A DNA stretch of 36,565 nt from Scytalidium lignicola (taxonomy: Eukaryota; Ascomycota; Leotiomycetes): positions 1-36,565 of the forward strand of contig NCSJ02000401.1 in NCBI GenBank assembly GCA_002812745.2. Direction: 5' to 3'. Under the pieces are notes generated by a model. That model saw only the letters and a list, made by a program, of their open reading frames with translations. It did no database searches and was not told the DNA's origin. How positions within the stretch are numbered: position 1 is the stretch's first letter; every line of letters begins with the position of its first letter. This document shows positions 1 to 14,216 of the stretch, in pieces. The translations under genes and the position numbers were made by a program.

Positions 1-327
1 CGGGTCACGGGCGAGGTCGGTCGCGGGGTAGAAGGCGGTGAGGGACTGCAGGACGCCGCGGGGCAGCAGCGAGGGCGCGACGAGGGCCAGAGTGCCGCCG
101 GAGGAGAAGCCAGACACGGACACGTGCGCTGCTGCGTACTCGTCCGGCCGGCTCAGCACGTACTGGAGAGCATCCTCAACATCATGGACTGCAGCGGGGA
201 AAAGGTGCTCTGGTCCTACGCGGTACTCGACATCGAGCACAGTGTAGCTGGTGGTCGTAGCGATGTACCGACAGAAGCCGTCGTCCAGGCCGTGCAAGTT
301 GAGGGCGAAGCCGGAGCCATTATTAGA
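1..327 (-). pseudogene. alpha/beta-hydrolase (esterase/lipase-like), interrupted C-terminal side, open at window edge
   Basis: Read on the minus strand from about 318 down to 1, one open frame carries the conserved core of a serine hydrolase. It has GSGF (second half of the HG[GS]GF oxyanion-hole motif), LHGLDDGFCRY, VEYRVGPEHLFPAAVHD (strand and helix before the nucleophile), then SGFSSGGTLAL with the G-x-S-x-G nucleophile elbow. Asp and His of the triad would lie beyond the window edge. Third codon positions are mostly G/C, unlike every other gene here. Upstream the frame hits a TAG five codons before GSGF, in DNA that is abruptly AT-rich, so the N-terminal half is missing at this place. 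A matching N-terminal stub seems to lie at the far right end of the window. The family is clear (alpha/beta hydrolase 3 type); the substrate is unknown. Confidence 0.75.
322..327. repeat. ATTAGA, left copy of a possible target-site duplication
   Basis: The hexamer ATTAGA sits exactly where GC-rich hydrolase coding sequence gives way to AT-rich DNA. The same hexamer occurs at 36496-36501, exactly where GC-rich coding-like DNA resumes. A shared hexamer at both boundaries is what an insertion with a 6-bp target duplication would leave. A six-base match alone is weak evidence. Confidence 0.4.
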
Positions 328-1966
328 TCCCTATGCCCGGAGTTTCAGGTTGCGCGCAAATACATATACAGTAACAGTCCCCTTGAATAAAAGTAAAAGT
401 AGCAAAATCGATGCCTAGATTGTGGTTCGGGGTGAAGGATCAGTTACTGCAGCTGCATACGGTATAAGGCGTTTCGGAGACTGCTGGTCTTCGGCCACTT
501 CAAGCAATTAACTTATCAGCCTCCCTCCTCGGCGAGACTAGTGGAAGCTAGACCTGAGTAAACAAACCAAAAAGAACGATGCTTTGGAGAAAAGGTTTGG
601 TTACTAAAGTTCTTAAAAAAGGCACAACCGAGCCGAGCCTATGATCACAACCCCAGCTCATGCATTTGAGCTTTGAAATAGCAAGTATGACTGGGGCTGC
701 AAGGCTACCATGATCAATCGAGAAGCCTCACACTCGAGGAATAGTCCTGGGCGGCTGCAGTAACCTGAACTACCTCACCTTGATCCGTGGAAGCCATGGT
801 ACTTATGGCGAATGAGCCGAATTTGGAGGCAAGAGCTGGTATTGGGACGGAGTTGAAGAATACTTTGATAAGGTAGACATACATATATATATATACCTTG
901 AAAATATTACCGTGATGATCTTTTTGTGCTGATACCATATATAGCCTGCAAACTATCATAATAGTTACATCTACAACCCTCGGTTGGTTAAGACTGGCCG
1001 CAAAGGGCTTCTTGATGTAGCCATCTCCGACATGATTCCAGAGATGGAGCCATTCCGTCAAGCTTTGACATCTGCCTGGGTTATGATGGGCTAAATTATA
1101 ATCCAAAAATATCCAACAATGTCGAGGTGGTAGATCACTCTGATTTTGGCTCGCATAAATTTAGGTCGCAGCTAAATCGACTCCTGCCCTTTGCAAAATC
1201 GACTCCTACACTACCAAAATTACCACAAATGCTGGAAGGTTTAGGCGAGAATGGCAGAGTTTAAACAAGAACACTTTTACACCAAACTCCCTTACTTCAA
1301 CTGACGATTTTACAATAAATTTCTATAAGATATATAATTAAAATCGATATTTCTGTTAATTTGAATATGCTATTCTGATACATACTATTCGAGTCAATTG
1401 CAGTTCATTAGTTGTTGTAGTATTCCTGTACAAAAATTACAGAATTAACAGGAGTCGATTTAGCTAAGGCCTAAATTTAATCTCGCTCTCTCTAGTCAAT
1501 AGAGCTGGTCTGCGTTTCTGTCTTCAATGTAGAATCAATTCAACCATTTTTTATTAAGAACCTCTTTCAACTATAAACTAATTAAAAACACCGAAATTAA
1601 ACAAAATTATTAGGTTACCCATATAACCGTTATCAGTTTCTGTGAGCAGTAGATATAGTCAACAACTGTAGGGTGGGACATAGTGGAAATATGACGGTGA
1701 GGTGGCACACGACTTGTGATATTACAACGATCTGTGAAGATTTTATAGGATGGCGTTGTGGATGATTTATGGCTATGAGATAATGGTTGCTGATTATGGT
1801 TTAATCATTGCAGAGCGAGTAACAAATTGTTTCAGTTGTAAAAAGCAAGCTGATTGATTGTATTGATACGTATCGAAACCTTTCTCCTTTACTAATGGGG
1901 ACAAAATTTCTGAAACTGATTCCATAAAATAATATCCAAAAAGAGAATAATATGGGGAAACAGCCC
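328..1966. other. AT-rich stretch without a supported gene
   Basis: No reading frame here resembles a known protein. A 130-codon minus-strand frame (714-1106) runs through an AT dinucleotide tract and shows no family signature. The stretch holds a short AT microsatellite (about 880-898) and the TIR element at 1156-1479, listed separately. Confidence 0.6.
1156..1479. mobile_element. MITE-like element with about 31-bp terminal inverted repeats
   Basis: Bases 1156-1186 (taaatttagg ... gactcctg) and the reverse complement of 1449-1479 match at 28 of 31 positions by eye. The intervening ~260 bases are AT-rich and non-coding. The outermost TA on each side (TA|AATTTAGG ... CCTAAATT|TA) fits the TA target duplication of the Tc1/mariner superfamily, making this a plausible non-autonomous relative of such an element. 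A further partial copy of the arm (aaatcgactcct) lies just inside the left end. Confidence 0.6.
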
Positions 1967-4202
1967 TTAAGAATTGTCCTTGCATGTTTGATAATAATAA
2001 TTATATGAATATCGTAGCGATATGGGGAGTAAGTCTTCTTCTTCGAAAGAAATTATAGCATCGGTTAGCCAAGGTATCCATGATGATGTCTCGAGATGTA
2101 ATTCATCTATCTGATCCAATACGATATCATCGACGTGCTTCATGGTTGGTAGCACCCTCTTCTTTCTCTTTGATGCTTTTGATTTGGAGTTCGGTGCTTC
2201 GGAGGCTGAACACATGGTCAATATTGAAGATAGTTAAAAGATCTGGAGATGGTAGACTTACCCTCGTCAAGAACATAATGCTTTCTTTTTCTTGAAAGGG
2301 AAATTTGAGATTTGCCATTGATTTGCATACCTATGATGGCAATGGTGACCGATATGGGTTCATCATATAGGTCTTCTGATATATAACGTTCAAGGGCAGG
2401 AGGTAGAGAGACTGCTGATTTTGAAGTGCTAAAATGTTCTTGAACATCTTGATTGATCTGAATGAGTGTCTTGTTTAAGGAAGGTTCACTTCTGATGAGG
2501 GACTCTTGGAGTTCCTGAAGCGTCGCTGATGTGCATGTGGATTGGGTGACAAGGCCGTCATCTGAGTTCACATTTGAGCAACATCCTCCTATTTCAACAT
2601 CGTTATTATTATAATCATCATGGTTCGCAACAGAGGTTGGCAGCCTGAAATTTATGTTTACAGATGCATCGCCAGCATCAGACTGGGAATACTGATTCCA
2701 CTGGTGTTCAATTTTGTCATGGTTGAGACCATGGTCAGTACTGTCGTTGTTGTCATCGTTATCTTCTTTATCCTCATTCTGCTTTATTGGGGTTTCTGGT
2801 TCGCAGTGGCTAAACTGGGGTTTCCGGAGGAAAGGGATGGTCCAAGTTGATATGGTTTCTCCTTTTTTGAAGTGCTTCGCTATATGGTCCACCCTGTGGT
2901 TCCAGTTCCTAAACTCTTCCCCACAGAACCCGCACTCTTTCCCATAGCCGCTGCTGGAATAACTTGCCCAGCTATTTATTTCCGCACTTTTCTCCTCCAC
3001 ATCTTGAATAAAGTAGTGGCTGCGAAGATGCCTAAGCAGTCTGTCCTTCCTTAAGAAGGTTTTACCTTTCTTTAGCGCATTATCGCAATACAGGCTATGC
3101 CTTTTAACGGCGCCATCGTTCGCAAATCGAGTAGAGCAGAATCCACACGAAGATCCTCCTGTGGGCTCTCTTCTCACAACAACACATTCCATACACAAAT
3201 ATATACAATCCTTCCAATGGACAGTTCGTTCATATCGTTGCCAATCGTATTTGGTTGCAAATGATTTCGTGCAAGTATCCGCTGTGCAAGGGTAAAAGGC
3301 TCCACAACGTTTGCTTGAGTGGACTTGCTCCACTCCGGTGGCATTCGCCGGGATTTGAGAGACTTGGGACGATACCAAAGATTCCCCATGTGCCGTATTT
3401 TGAAATTCAGGCTGTATCAATCCGTTTGTTGAGTTGTTGACGTAATTAAGCGCTGGGTTATTGTTGCTGGTACTATCCTCTCCTGAGCGGTGCCTTAGAG
3501 AGTTTGCTGATGTACCATTCCCTTCCTCCAGTAGTTGGATAAGAGCACTCCCTTTATTTTGCGATGATAAGGTTTGCGATTGTTCCTTCACATGCTCTTT
3601 GCACTCCCCGTCATGATTCAGTTGATACGTTGGTATGATTTTCCTCTCCTGATTTGGTCTGCTAGATAGAGGCATGTGGGCACCTCGTACAGCTGCATTT
3701 AGCAAAAATTGCTCGGAAGCTGTTGAGAGACCAGTAGGTAGCTGTTTGAAGGTAATATCCGACGGAATCTCTAGCATTTCATTAGGCTCTGAGTTGATCG
3801 GCTCGTATTCTTCATTAGAACATAGCAATAGACGTAGCTCTTCCTTGTCTAAACAGGTTACGCAAACACAAACACAATTTGGATCTATCGACCTCTGACA
3901 AGGATAAGTGTGCTTTTCTGTAAAAATATATTAGCTAGACGACTTTTACTATACAACAAGCAACCATTCTATAATTCAGCCATAGTAGACTCACCTAACT
4001 GCCGATGATCTAACTCCGAATCCCAAGCATTTACGGTTGTTGCACCAGGCAATTCATTCAGCATGTCCTTATTTTGGTTGGTCAATCCATTGCAAGTATC
4101 GTCGAGTTCAAGGTAATTAAACTCCCCGGATGCGTACGCGGAATCGAAGAATGACTCCGTCCCGAAATAGGTAGTAGCGCAATCACGTTGGGGAAGTTCC
4201 AT
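1967..4202 (-). CDS. C2H2-type zinc-finger protein, putative nuclear regulator
   Basis: Three exons: 4202-3995, 3848-2262 and 2205-1967. Donors are GTGAGT and GTAAGT, acceptors TTTAG and TTCAG. Both introns are phase 1 and the joined frame gives about 677 residues. The centre (roughly residues 245-400) holds a run of fungal C2H2-like units. Unit one, PCTADTCTKSF...RYERTVH, has Tyr where the first zinc-binding His is expected. The next, CGFCSTRF...KRHSLYC, is C2HC-like. One resembling RKDRLLRHLRSH lacks a full Cys pair. The last, CGFCGEEF...RVDHIAKH, is complete. The arrangement with WNHRVDHIAKHFKKG is typical of an uncharacterised family of filamentous-ascomycete finger proteins. Acidic and Asn-rich linkers follow, and a basic SKASKRKKR stretch near the C-terminus could be a nuclear localisation signal. 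No neighbour hints at a target. DNA binding is inferred. Confidence 0.85.
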
Positions 4203-5108
4203 CTTATCTCCAAATATTGGAACAATTGAAGGAAGGATTCTTTCTAAAACCAGACGATTCCAAGTAGACAGGTGTGCGCATAAATGTGGAAGATTCTATG
4301 CTAGATGGTCTGAAAATCATCAATCTTGAGATGATACGCAACCAACATATTTCTTGGGGCGCCCAATCACATGTGGATATGAAATAAGGGCGTGGTAAGG
4401 GTGCATCACGCCCCAACTAGATTCGAGCATAATTTTAAAATTATGTTCTTGCATAACTCTTAACATTTCTACCTTTGGAATTTAGCCCATGGCGAAAAGA
4501 GATTTGACATTGAAATTTATCCCCTTCAACGTCATTACGGTTTGATATTTTTATTCCGCTACGACCAATTTTCCGGTTCTATACGGAGCAATGCTTTTGA
4601 AATTTAGCGCCTACTTCTCGATGAGTTGAATATAAATGAGTTTAGAATGTTGTAAGGCAATTAATATACCAGAGCAGGACTTCTTGTTTAATCTGACTGA
4701 GTTTGCAAAGGGGTGTGCTCCCAAGTATATGCAAGTGGAATTGTAATNAAAAAATACATCAATCTACCCCAGAGACAGCCAAGCTTGCACTAAAGAGACC
4801 TTGAGCATTAAATTGTCAGAGTTAAGTCGAACGCAAAAAGAATTGTTTACTATTAACTAAATAAACGTGATTTGTATTTAATTATCGTCGAAGGAAATTT
4901 GAATAGACTCGTGAAACAACTAATGTGCTATGTCAAGCAATAATACCAGCACCCTCTATGAAATGAGACATTTGAGTAGTTGAACAGCTTCGATCCCAAA
5001 ATCAAAATGCAAAGTGATAATTCATTTCTGGACCAACTTTTATTCACAGCTAGCTTTGTAAGTATTGTTTATAACTTCTACTACTAGTTCAACATTGCCT
5101 CCCTACTT
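4203..5108. other. intergenic AT-rich region
   Basis: This is the upstream region of the zinc-finger gene and the downstream region of the polygalacturonase gene. I see no further gene. It contains one uncalled base (4748) beside an A run. Confidence 0.6.
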
Positions 5109-6606
5109 TTAACATCCAAGATACCCCGTAACTCCATTGTGAGCAGTGTATTCGCAAGGTCCATGAATTTCCGTCTCCGTTCCGTTCTGCCCAACAGCCA
5201 AAGTGACATTTTGGTACGCGATATTGAAGCAAGGATGAACAGTTGAGCAACTGATCGACCCTGTTTGGTTTTTCTTGGGCAATGCGTACCCAGTGAAGTT
5301 AACAAATGCAATGTTTGAAATCTCCATCTTGGAAGTGCCTTGGTAACTTCCATTATCACCATTATCTTGTGTGATGGATGGGCCAGAAGCGGCTCCCTGG
5401 ACCCAGAAATTCTCGAAGCGGATGTTTTGCACGACACCCCTATTTCAAGTGTTAGGCCTTTCTTTTGTGGCTGAATATGGAGGGTTACTACTTACCATCC
5501 ACCACCATTAGGCAATCCGGCACTGTTGTAACTTGATTGGGGTAGCGATGCACCCATCCAAGTTTTGATATACGCAGAATTATGCATATCCTCGTTATGA
5601 ATTATAACGTTGACGTCTTTAATGAGTGCATTGATGACAGAGGAATCTTCTTGATATTGACCCAAACTTCCGATGGCGATGCCGTTTCCACCATGACATG
5701 TAACCTATAACTATTGATCAGCTACATCTAAGTGAGTAGAACAGGAGGAATTATCCGAGTTCTTACGTTCTGAATATATGTGTTATAGGACCTTGGCTTA
5801 ATAGCTACACAGTCATCTCCACCTTGATACACGAAGTTGGTCAATTTGATATTGTTGCAGTCCAAAGTGTCAAACCCATCCGTATTCTGGACCCACAAAG
5901 CTCCATAAGGAGCATTGACTGCAGTCGCATTGACATAAATGTTGTTGAACCAAGCATTGGTGATATTCATCAAATTGATCGACCATAGTGGTGGATCAAC
6001 GACAGAAACTATTCAAATACATTAATATAATCAGAGCACTTATTTTCCGTGGAGATTAGTATATTAGTGCTTAGGTGAGGTTGACTTACAGTTTTCAACA
6101 AACACTTGGCTTGCATTCCACCATACGAAATTCATGGGCCGGACGGGCTGCGTAACCGCTTGCTCGGCGTCGTACCAAACGTTTCCGTTCCCGAAGACGC
6201 CACCCGTATTATATCCGTTGATGTGAATGAAGTCTCCCGAGATTGCCAANGCCGCGTGGTGGTTTTGGAAGTGGATCGGGTATGTGTTGTTTGGATCTCG
6301 CCAGTAGGTGAGGTTGTCGGAAAGCGTCCATACTCCTCTCCACTCAATAGTGACATGATCGAGGACGGGATTTAGTCTCTGAGCGATCCAGTAATTTTCT
6401 CCCTCTGGAAAGACTACGGTTCCCCCATTGTTGCATTCTTCAAAGGCTTGTTTGATGTTTGGAACGTCGTCTTCTCGGTGGCCTCTTGCTTTGACTTGGC
6501 ATATTTTTCCATTTGTGTGAGGAGGAAGGGGGTTAGGGACGACGTGGTTACTATCCGCTGCCACAGAAATGGCTGCAATAAGGACTGTTAATGGTAAAAA
6601 GTGCAT
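5109..6606 (-). CDS. secreted exo-polygalacturonase-type GH28 pectinase
   Basis: Four exons: 6606-6090, 6008-5767, 5704-5496 and 5439-5109. All have GTAAGT/GTAAGA donors and TAG acceptors, and the phases join without error into about 432 residues, the usual size of fungal exo-polygalacturonases. An N-terminal signal peptide (MHFLPLTVLIAAISVAA) is followed by the right-handed beta-helix. GH28 signatures are present: NTDGFDT (about residue 217), GGDDCVAIK (about 239) with the catalytic Asp residues, and CHGGNGIAIGSLGQY (about 256) with the active-site His. Where endo-enzymes have R-I-K this protein reads YIKTW. VDPPLWSIN and the many N-x-S/T sites also fit the exo type. The uncalled base at 6250 is the third base of an Ala codon (GCN), so it changes nothing. 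The enzyme would release galacturonate from the non-reducing end of pectin outside the cell. It lies in the same orientation as the GH106-like gene upstream. Confidence 0.92.
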
Positions 6607-7729
6607 TTTTGGAGCGTCGATGATGACTATGAGACTTCAATCTTAATGAAGAATTTGCAACAATAATATCTTAGTCACACTCTGAGGAGAGTTGAAGGGC
6701 AAAAGTTGTTTGTCTTCGACTGCTCAGAATGTACTATTAGCACTATTACTAGAGCCGATTTCTATACGAAGACAGGGACAGAACTAAGAGCTAAAACTTC
6801 AAGCATACAAAAAAGAATTAACAAAAGAACACCATCTTTGATTATATAGCAATTCTACGACACTTCTCGATTCTGCGAAATTTATGGGAACTTTCCAAGT
6901 AATCTGAAGAATGTCTACACCAGGATAAAGGACATGCACATGGTGTTGTAAGGATTGGTTGATCGTGGTTTGTTGATCAGGGTATATTTGCTGCTGTATC
7001 CCTGCTGACAGGCCACAAAGATCAACATTTTACTACAGCGTTAAGTTACCATAACTAGGGTTGTGCCATCATGATTCGAACCTAGCCGGTCGTTCCTGAA
7101 TAATATCTTTTCACTCGCGAGGGCATATGCAGATGTTGGGAACCAGGCACACTCATAAACCCCACCCTTCTCCTGGTGAGAGCTGCAATGACAAGACATC
7201 ATATTTTTCGGCAGATGGGTAAATACTTGCCGATGGGGCTTAAAGATGCTTGTAAACAACAAAATGGATTTTACCTCCAATCAGTTTGCGTACACTTTTC
7301 AAATAAATTGTGTTATTTTTGTGATATTGACGTGATCTGGACGATGTAGCCCTAGTATCCACTTGTAGGTACGACCCTTGACTACATATGCAGTTCGCTC
7401 AGGGGTAGGGAATTACAACGTTGTACCGTACTAGATCTTTAGCCGCGAGCCGTTGTAAAATATCACGATACTGTGCTGTAGGCAGTTGGAAATATTTGAA
7501 CTTAGTCGAGGTTCCGTATGCACCGCAGTAGGCTTAGAATTGCAGGTACCCAATGGTTGTGAGGATCTATGACAATGATTTCCACACGTGGTCGATGCCC
7601 TACGTATTATTGCGATTTCAACATAAAATAAGGATGATTACTGATATCGTAAACCTTTAGTTTTAGACTTCACAATATTTAAGTTATCTACTTGTATCCT
7701 GCAGAGTGCATATGAACAGAAATTTCTAT
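6607..7729. other. intergenic region between two minus-strand glycoside hydrolase genes
   Basis: It holds the promoter of the GH28 gene (right after 6606) and the 3' side of the GH106-like gene. A 79-codon frame at 7041-7280 (minus) has no recognisable domain and I do not support it. I see no RNA gene or repeat here. Confidence 0.55.
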
Positions 7730-10700
7730 CTACAGTGGTATTTCCGTCTGGATAAATGGTGTGAGAGTCACAGGGCCTGTCAAACCATATGGTTGCGTAC
7801 CATATGAACTGGCATACTGTGACTGTTCCCAGGACTGTGTGACATTGACCTGAAGTAATCGATTGCGAAGGGTTGAAGAGACCTCAAGTTTGATCTCGTT
7901 GATACCATGAACTAGATAGGGTGATATATCAACGACTGCATCTTGTACATCAATTGGACCAGCCCACTTGCTGTTGACCCAGAGACTGATTGTGTTAAAT
8001 ACAGCTCCAAGGTCAAGATAAGCCCCGGCGGTACCCTTATTTGGCGACCATAAAAATTGTGTGGTGTATGCTCCGATTCCGGAAGTGTTTTCTAGCCCGG
8101 TGATATTAGGCCATGGAATGAGTTGATCAAGAGTATAATGATGATTAGTGAACACAGACGTGTAGTTGTTCTTTGGATCTGGTCCTGGTTGCCAGTCTTG
8201 TACTGTGAGGTTCCACTGTCGAAGCTCCTGAGGCGGCTCTAGCTTCCCAGTAGATTTCAACTCGTACGTTTTACCGTTGCTGAGGCGGATCTTGCGATCT
8301 ACATCTACTGTGTCTCGTGCAATTATCCGATTATCCGAGACAGAATAGCTGAGATCTTGGACATCAGTCGAAACGACGTGAACGTTTGGAACTACGACAT
8401 TATGGAAGAAGCCCCGTGGCGCGAAAGCAAGAATTGTTGTCTGATTCGATCTCAGTTGGACCCAGAGCTTATAACGATCGCCACCAGTAGTATAGTTGAG
8501 GACTGGGGTAATTGTTCCCGTCCAAGAATCTAGATTGTAAGGTATCCCAGGTGCTTTGATTAAGACTTCAGTTTGATGGTCCTCATAGATATCTGAATTG
8601 TATACTCAGAAATAATCCACATTATTAGGCTTATCCCAACGATGAACTGTGATAATCGGACACGGCTGGAGGTTTTGGACCGCAGGAGTTACTTTCAAGT
8701 TCTCTAGGGCTGAGACTGCCNTGTGACTCTTTCTCGACGAATTTAACAGACGGTTGTTGTAGCAGTTTTTGAATCTCCGTCTTTACGTGTTCATCACAAG
8801 ATGGGCAGTAGTAGGGAGTCTTTTCTGGGACTTGACCAACGAATACAATCGGGAAGTCATTTGCGGCATATTCGAAGAATCGATCTAAGGCTTGGGTAGT
8901 GATGTTTGTTGAGTTGACGACAAGGAAAGCTGAGAAACCAGGGCCATCTGTTGCAAGTAATCCGTTGGTCACAATCGCGTTGTCCAAATTGAGGTTAGAT
9001 GGACTAACAGAGACGTAAGAATAACCATTATTGGCAAGTGAGTGGTCTCCAAAGATGTTTTCTGGCATTCCATAGTGTTTTATATCCACACTTATGTATT
9101 TGTGTCGATAAATTCCAATGTCTACTCGTGGGATACCAGTCTGAAGAATCAATTGTGTTCGAGCTATCCAGTCTCCGAATTCTTTCACGTATGCCCAACT
9201 TGGTTGACGAGGCCCCCACATCTCCGAATAAAGCCATTCAAAGGTTGTAAAGCCGGGCCATTCAGCATCAGGTCGATATCCGGAGTATGGATATCCATGG
9301 TTGACAACTCTGTTAACTCCACCTGCATAACTGACCTTGCAGTCATTCAAAATCACAGGCCAAGTGATTGCATAGGATTCATATCTGTGTGCTCCCAATT
9401 CAGTAGAATATATTTGCTTCTGGCCCATCATGGCCCCTCCTCCCATAGCCCTTACTGCATCAATAACTCCATCAAAGTAATTTGATTCGGTCTCTGGAGC
9501 ATCGATGTGCGCAGCAGCGGAAGTCATATCCCACGGAGGCGCAAGAACTGGCGCAGTAGCATATGGTTGCACGCTGCCTTGGAGTCCCCAAGATGACGAC
9601 CATTTGGATAATCCATCAAGATGGTACTTTTCATACAATTCCTGAAGGGTTTGCCGGTAGTCGTTCCGCAACTTTGGCCCGATATCACTTCCATCATCAT
9701 CACTGAATGAGAAGTAGTAGTATCCATTAGCAAGGGTACTGGGTGGAACACCGGTAGTACCAAAATAGGACGGCAAGGCTGTGATAGGAGTGTAATTTCT
9801 GGCGTCTTGGAAGTAATTGGTAAAATTGTCAGTCCAGAACAGAGTTGCTCTGAACTCGGCGGAATCTTCCCAGGCGTAATGTCCAAGTTGCCGAAGAAGC
9901 TCGCCATTCTCGCCATTCATCACATACTTCTCAGTGAACGAAGTCCAAAGGTCAGTTCTTTAAGTAGAGTCAGCTTTTTCTTTTCTTTTCGTTCTCGAAC
10001 ACTCCAATTAACTTACCCTTCTTGACTGAAGTGATCAACAACATACGCAAACCATGAAGCAGGATTTTCCGGGTTCGTAGCGTTGTCGAACGCACCTTGG
10101 GCAGCAAGGTAACCGGTTCTTCGTTGCCAGAAAGTGAAGAGAATGTATTCTCCACCATCATTAGGAGCAGTATAGGTCAATCTTCCATTGTTTGCTAACT
10201 TCGTTACATCCTTCACACTACTGTAATCTAGTTGGGTAACTCGAGGGTCAATTGATGGTGCTGAACAAATAAATTAAGTCAGTGGCAATACTTTTAGGCG
10301 TTGAATGGAGATTTTACTTTTACTCTTTCGTGCAACAACAGCAGCCACAAACTTGTTGGTGTAATTGGTAAAAGGAGCATTGAAAGCCTGGCCTGATTTC
10401 AAGTTTACAACCCCGTATGCAAGTTCAGTATTCATGCCAACGGAGTCAGGGTCCAAAATAGGAATCGAAGCTCCTTGTGTTGGACCAAATGCGAAGTCGA
10501 CAGACAAACCCAATTCCTGGGCAGTGTGTAGGATGAGGGAAAATTTGTCGTACCAATTCTTCCCGCCATAACCATAAATTGCTGGATCGACGACAGCAAG
10601 TTCGATTCCATAGTTCTCTAGACAGATTATCTCAACACTTCCCCAGCCATTTTCCTTCATCTGTCTTAAGTCAGAAATCAGCACATTATTGTCCACATCA

Positions 10701-10891
10701 GCGTCCGGAATCCAATATCGAAAGGTTGGTCGGGCTAGGCCACTTGGATTGCTAAATTCATTTGGAACGTTATATGTGATCCATGGTGGAGGTCGTTGGC
10801 CGAAGCCTGGACTTTTGATGAATGATTGTGAAGTAGCAGTAGCACTACCAAGAGCCAATATCAAAGGCGCAACCGCCAAAGAAACCCTCAT
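7730..10891 (-). CDS. large secreted glycoside hydrolase, GH106-like (putative alpha-L-rhamnosidase); reading frame damaged
   Basis: Three exons: 10891 to about 10324 or 10318 (two equivalent A|GTAAAA donors), 10260-10017 and 9957-7730. Together they encode roughly 1,010 residues, the size of GH106 enzymes. A signal peptide (MRVSLAVAPLILALGSATA) precedes the catalytic part. ARPTFRYWIPDADVD...DLRQMKENGWGSVEI, YYFSFSDDDGSDIG, and GVNRVVNHGYPYSGY followed by WPGFTTF and RQPSW resemble GH106 proteins; the C-terminal third looks like beta-sandwich modules (GAYLDLGAVF...WVNSKWAG). Two lesions exist. An N at 8721 shifts the frame; dropping it restores SQAVSALENLKV. A TGA at 8606-8608 then replaces what should be a Trp codon (DYF*VYNSDIYEDH). 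The first looks like a sequencing artefact; the second may be real. Family assignment is by recalled pattern, so moderate. The start codon lies 784 bases from that of the divergent sulfatase gene. Confidence 0.72.
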
Positions 10892-13538
<2,647 letters not shown>

Positions 13539-14216
13539 AATTGTAATTATGCGTTGTTATTTGTATCTAGAGCCCATAGTAGTTTAGCATTAAGAGCAAA
13601 GCTCGTAGATAGAGAATACTAGGAGGACCTACCGTAAAGCACTAAATATGCATTCTCCACTGTGCCTATTAGTACGTAGATAATGCAAAGAAGGTGCCTA
13701 TAGAGACCCAACTAAGCAGCAGCATCCGGCCCGATGCTGCGTTACATCACGACTCTTTATCACCATGCACTCACTGTCTTGCAGCAATGGGCCCAGCACT
13801 GTATGTAGCTCATTGAATACCGGTAGTTCGCCCATGTGCGGAACACCGATCCGAACTCAACTGGCTTTGGCGCTGACATTTCAAGAAATTCCAGTCTTTT
13901 AACCAGGATAACTGGAAGGTGTAATTGTCGTGGGGCATGACGTGCTCCCATGGCGTCCGGGCTGGTGGATGATCAGTTGTCCAGGGTCTTCGCGCCCCCG
14001 TCATACGAAAGCTTCCCTGACCAGAATGGGATGCCTGCATTACCTTAACTTGAACCCTCTGTAGAACAGGCTACCAGCCACTCCTTAACGTTACTACTGT
14101 ACTTGAGAGCATTCAAAAGCAAGCCCGCCCTCGGATCAGATACTCGAGAATTTCGAGGCATTCCTTCCATGGTGCCAGTTCTTTGAAATAGTGGTCTTTT
14201 AAAAAGGGACGAATCA
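13539..14216. other. intergenic region before the sugar transporter gene
   Basis: No supported gene. Small minus-strand frames at 13760-14040 show no domain. Presumably it holds the sulfatase 3' end and the transporter promoter. A short palindrome-like pair (agcagcatcc...gatgctgc, about 13717-13740) could be a hairpin near the sulfatase 3' side, but this is speculative. Confidence 0.5.

Noticed and set aside
714..1106. 130-codon open frame on the minus strand
   Set aside because: It runs through an AT microsatellite, has low-complexity YIYMYVYL-like translation and shows no domain, so chance is the simplest reading.
7041..7280. 79-codon minus-strand frame, and a GGTTCGAATC-like motif at about 7073 suggesting a tRNA
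   Set aside because: The bases around the motif do not pair as a T-arm and no acceptor or anticodon arms can be drawn; the frame has no family signature.
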